NCBI GenBank assembly: GCA_003545125.1 | Contig: DQCI01000279.1 | Coordinates: 6,435 to 14,036 of the forward strand | Source: Paracoccaceae bacterium | Lineage (GTDB): Bacteria; Pseudomonadota; Alphaproteobacteria; Rhodobacterales; Rhodobacteraceae | Reading direction: 5' to 3' | Length of the DNA stretch: 7,602 nucleotides | Part shown: in pieces, positions 5,403-7,602 of the stretch | Layout of the letters: each line of letters begins with the position of its first letter | Numbering within the stretch: the first letter of the stretch is position 1 | Position numbers and translations under genes: made by a program | Notes under the pieces: model-generated | Database searches by the model: none | The model's input: only the letters and a program-made list of their open reading frames with translations | What the model was told of the DNA's origin: nothing

Positions 5403-6965
5403 ATGGGCAGCACCGATGACGTGATCGTCAAGGAAGGCGTCGAGCAGGACACCGTGGATGCGGTGAAATCGCTCGGCGACCGCTACAAGTATGGCTGGGA
5501 AACCGACATCGAGATGGAATACGCGCCGAAGGGTCTGAGCGAAGACATCGTGCGCCTGATCAGCCAGAAGAACGAGGAGCCCGACTGGATGACCGATTGG
5601 CGGCTCCAGGCGTACCGGCGCTGGGTGAAGATGACAGAGCCGGACTGGGCGATGGTCGAGTATCCGGAAATCGACTTCCAGGACCAGTATTACTACGCCC
5701 GCCCAAAGAGCATGACGGAGAAGCCGAAGTCACTCGACGAGGTCGATCCAAAACTGCTCGCCACCTATGAAAAGCTCGGTATCCCCCTGAAAGAACAGAT
5801 GATTCTGGCAGGTGTCGAGGGCGCGGAAGAAGTGCCTGCGGACGGCAACGTGGCGTCGCAGCGGGTGGGCGCGACCGAGGGCGAACGGCGCGTGGCGGTG
5901 GACGCGGTGTTCGACAGCGTCAGCGTCGGCACCACCTTCAAGAAGGAGCTCGAACAGGCGGGCGTGATCTTCTGCTCGATCAGCGAGGCGATCCGCGAAC
6001 ATCCGGAGCTTGTGAAAAAGTACCTCGGCTCGGTCGTGCCGCAGACTGACAATTTCTACGCCACGCTCAACTCCGCAGTCTTCTCCGACGGCAGTTTCGT
6101 CTACATCCCCGAGGGCGTGCGCTGCCCGATGGAGCTGTCGACCTATTTCCGCATCAACGCCGAGAACACCGGCCAGTTCGAGCGCACGCTCATCATCGCC
6201 GACAAGGGGGCATTCGTGAGCTACCTCGAAGGCTGCACCGCGCCGCAGCGCGACAAGGCGCAGCTGCACGCCGCGGTGGTCGAGATCGTCATCCTCGAAG
6301 ACGCCGAGGTGAAGTATAGCACCGTGCAGAACTGGTTCCCGGGCGACGAGAACGGCCACGGCGGGATCTACAATTTCGTCACCAAGCGGGCCGATTGCCG
6401 CGGCGACCGCGCCAAGGTGATGTGGACCCAGGTCGAGACCGGCTCGGCGGTGACGTGGAAGTATCCGTCCTGCATCCTGCGCGGCGACGACAGCCAGGGC
6501 GAATTCTACTCGATCGCCATCACCAACAACTACCAGCAGGCCGATACCGGCACCAAGATGGTGCACCTCGGCAAGAACACCAAGAGCCGGATCGTCTCGA
6601 AAGGAATCAGCGCAGGGCATGCGCAGAACACCTACCGCGGCCTCGTCTCGATGCACCCGAAGGCCAAGGACAGCCGCAATTACACGCAATGCGACAGCTT
6701 GCTCATCGGCGGCGATTGCGGCGCGCATACGGTGCCCTACATAGAGGTCAAGAACAATTCCTCGCGCGTCGAGCACGAGGCGACGACCTCGAAGGTCGAT
6801 GACGAACAGATGTTCTACTGCCGCCAGCGCGGCATGGACGAGGAGGAAGCGGTGGCGCTGATCGTCAACGGTTTTGCCCGCGAAGTGTTGCAGGCGCTGC
6901 CGATGGAATTCGCGATGGAGGCGCAGCAGCTCGTGGCGATCTCGCTGGAGGGGAGCGTGGGGTGA
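5403..6965 (+). CDS. sufB: Fe-S cluster assembly scaffold protein SufB
   Basis: SufB is the scaffold subunit of the cytoplasmic SufBCD complex, where sulfide and iron are joined into Fe-S clusters. The 520 residues resemble E. coli SufB (495) along the whole length. Recognisable blocks are [52 protein letters not shown] with Cys278 (E. coli Cys254 region), [49 protein letters not shown], and [18 protein letters not shown] with Cys430 (matching E. coli Cys405) and Cys439. His458 and Glu459 in VEHEATTS match the E. coli residues needed for cluster formation. The frame is continuous, so none of the inteins found in some SufB genes is present. GGGAGAA (5391-5397) precedes the ATG at 5403. The gene is in one operon with the desulfurase upstream and the unknown genes downstream. 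Confidence 0.97.
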   Translation: MGSTDDVIVKEGVEQDTVDAVKSLGDRYKYGWETDIEMEYAPKGLSEDIVRLISQKNEEPDWMTDWRLQAYRRWVKMTEPDWAMVEYPEIDFQDQYYYARPKSMTEKPKSLDEVDPKLLATYEKLGIPLKEQMILAGVEGAEEVPADGNVASQRVGATEGERRVAVDAVFDSVSVGTTFKKELEQAGVIFCSISEAIREHPELVKKYLGSVVPQTDNFYATLNSAVFSDGSFVYIPEGVRCPMELSTYFRINAENTGQFERTLIIADKGAFVSYLEGCTAPQRDKAQLHAAVVEIVILEDAEVKYSTVQNWFPGDENGHGGIYNFVTKRADCRGDRAKVMWTQVETGSAVTWKYPSCILRGDDSQGEFYSIAITNNYQQADTGTKMVHLGKNTKSRIVSKGISAGHAQNTYRGLVSMHPKAKDSRNYTQCDSLLIGGDCGAHTVPYIEVKNNSSRVEHEATTSKVDDEQMFYCRQRGMDEEEAVALIVNGFAREVLQALPMEFAMEAQQLVAISLEGSVG

Positions 6966-6992
6966 CATGACCAACCGGAAAAGGAGAATGAA

Positions 6993-7310
6993 ATGAAACC
7001 CGTTGTTCTTCTCGTTGGACGTCTTCCCGGCATTGTCGGCCATCTCGCCGACGAGCTGCAGGATCTGCCCGTGGAATGGCTGGGCGCGCATGACCGTGCC
7101 GAGGTGGCGCGGCAGTTGGAGGCCGAGCCAAGGATCGTGACCGTGATCATGGGCGGCGTCTACGCCGACGATCTGCGCGGCGAGCTGATCCACGAAATCG
7201 CGGCTCTGCGGCCCGATGTCTCGATCCACCTGAAGGATCGCGCCTCGGGGCCCGGCGGCATGGCCGACTTCGTGCGCAAGGTGGTCAACGGCATTGTACT
7301 TGGGGGCTGA
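6993..7310 (+). CDS. Small unknown protein in the suf operon (105 residues)
   Basis: I cannot name a family. The protein is 105 residues, soluble, without Cys, and shows alternating hydrophobic strands and amphipathic helices: PVVLLVGRLPGIVGHLADEL, VEWLGA, RIVTVIMGG, ELIHEIAALRPDVSIHLKD, ending in a helix FVRKVVNGIVLGG. This pattern suggests a small alpha/beta (Rossmann- or receiver-like) fold, but no catalytic motif is clear. AAGGAG (6981-6986) lies 6 bases before the ATG at 6993. sufB stops 27 bases earlier, and the next small gene starts three bases after this stop. From memory, other Rhodobacterales have an unnamed gene between sufB and sufC, so an accessory role in SUF assembly or its regulation is plausible by context only. 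Confidence 0.8.
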   Translation: MKPVVLLVGRLPGIVGHLADELQDLPVEWLGAHDRAEVARQLEAEPRIVTVIMGGVYADDLRGELIHEIAALRPDVSIHLKDRASGPGGMADFVRKVVNGIVLGG

Positions 7311-7313
7311 GGT

Positions 7314-7463
7314 TTGATTGCTGCTGTCGTCACCTCCGTCCTGCTGCTCGTGGGGGCCCTGAGCTTTGCCGCGGCGCTGAGCTGGCGCCGGTATGGCGCG
7401 CAGCCAGTGCGGGTCGAGGCAAAACTCGACGGCCCCGGCTGCTATCCGCGCGTCAAGCGCTGA
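7314..7463 (+). CDS. Small single-pass membrane protein in the suf operon (49 residues, TTG start)
   Basis: The frame opens after the stop of the previous gene (7308-7310), in the same reading frame. TTG at 7314 is the only start-like codon near the beginning; a later in-frame GTG would cut into the hydrophobic part. The protein has one membrane helix at about residues 2-24 ([20 protein letters not shown] in outline), then Arg25-Arg26, then a basic tail with one cysteine (Cys43) and the ending GCYPRVKR. By the positive-inside rule the tail faces the cytoplasm. GGGGG (7302-7306) and GAGG (7309-7312) precede the start, at 7 and 1 bases, so reinitiation by ribosomes ending the previous gene is likely. 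The next gene follows after 10 bases. It is too short for default gene calling; the strong hydrophobic and positional logic makes it credible. Function is unknown. Confidence 0.6.
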   Translation: MIAAVVTSVLLLVGALSFAAALSWRRYGAQPVRVEAKLDGPGCYPRVKR

Positions 7464-7473
7464 GGAGGGACCC

Positions 7474-7602
7474 ATGATCTCCACCACCACGCCCTCGATC
7501 GAGGGCCACAGCATCGCCACCTATCACGGCATCGTTGTGGGCGAGGCGATCCTCGGCGCCAATATCGTGCGCGATCTTTTCGCGGGGATCACCGACATTC
7601 TG
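7474..7602 (+). CDS. YbjQ/UPF0145-family protein, N-terminal part
   Basis: Only the first 43 codons are in the window. The sequence [20 protein letters not shown] continues into [20 protein letters not shown], which fits the start of the YbjQ/UPF0145 family (typically MIVTTTxxIEG..I..Y.GIV.GE.I.GAN..RD). These are small, roughly 100-residue proteins, often labelled putative heavy-metal-binding, with no established function. GAGGAGG (7463-7469) gives a strong ribosome site before the ATG at 7474. The gene is separated by 10 bases from the membrane protein gene, so it belongs to the same transcript as sufB. Its end and whatever follows, expected to include sufC, cannot be seen. Confidence 0.85.
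   Translation, partial: MISTTTPSIEGHSIATYHGIVVGEAILGANIVRDLFAGITDIL

Noticed and set aside
5403..6965. Possible intein in SufB
   Set aside because: SufB is a known intein host, but the frame is collinear with E. coli SufB and shows no intein-sized insertion or splice-junction motifs.
5730..7520. 596-codon open frame on the minus strand opposite sufB and the next genes
   Set aside because: It spans three well-supported plus-strand genes, is rich in His/Arg/Ala/Val as expected from antisense of GC-rich codons, and has no recognisable domain.
1..7602. CRISPR arrays, insertion sequences, tRNA or rRNA genes, phage genes
   Set aside because: No repeat-spacer pattern, transposase-like frame, terminal inverted repeats or structural RNA sequence was recognised on either strand.

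Overview
The window is GC-rich (about two thirds G+C by eye) and gene-dense. It looks like the chromosome of an alphaproteobacterium, most likely a member of the Rhodobacterales (Rhodobacter/Roseobacter/Paracoccus type). The grounds are the iscR-cysteine desulfurase-sufB operon order, an IscR that lacks the three usual Fe-S cysteines, the protein similarities, and a hairpin plus GGGGTATTT tail after one gene. The assignment is inferred from family knowledge; no database was searched.

Layout. (1) Positions 1-1690, plus strand: the 3' end of a heme A synthase gene (ctaA/COX15 type), followed after 4 bases by a complete M32 (Taq-type) metallocarboxypeptidase. (2) Positions 1691-1908: a convergent intergenic region with two hairpins, a degenerate 11-bp tandem repeat (4 copies), a T-rich island with a weak terminator, and a perfect 12-bp tandem repeat (3 copies) ending at the stop codon of the next gene. 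(3) Positions 1909-3589, minus strand: a VIT1/CCC1-family Fe/Mn transporter, then a 74-residue protein of unknown function that forms a likely two-gene operon with an upstream alpha/beta hydrolase. (4) Positions 3590-3774: a divergent control region with three GTyAACGyA elements at 13-bp phasing. (5) Positions 3775-7602, plus strand: the Fe-S cluster assembly operon, in order iscR (GTG start), a short cysteine desulfurase, sufB, a 105-residue unknown protein, a 49-residue single-pass membrane protein (TTG start), and the start of a YbjQ/UPF0145 protein that runs off the window. sufC and sufD are expected further downstream but are not seen.

How the genes work together. The desulfurase takes sulfur from cysteine. 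SufB, with the unseen SufC and SufD, would be the scaffold on which the cluster forms, and IscR senses cluster status and probably controls the operon and perhaps the divergent hydrolase pair. A heme A synthase and an Fe/Mn transporter nearby give the region a loose iron theme. The least understood parts are the three genes after sufB and the control region before iscR. Most of the window is ordinary core genome; no mobile element, CRISPR array, tRNA or rRNA was seen.
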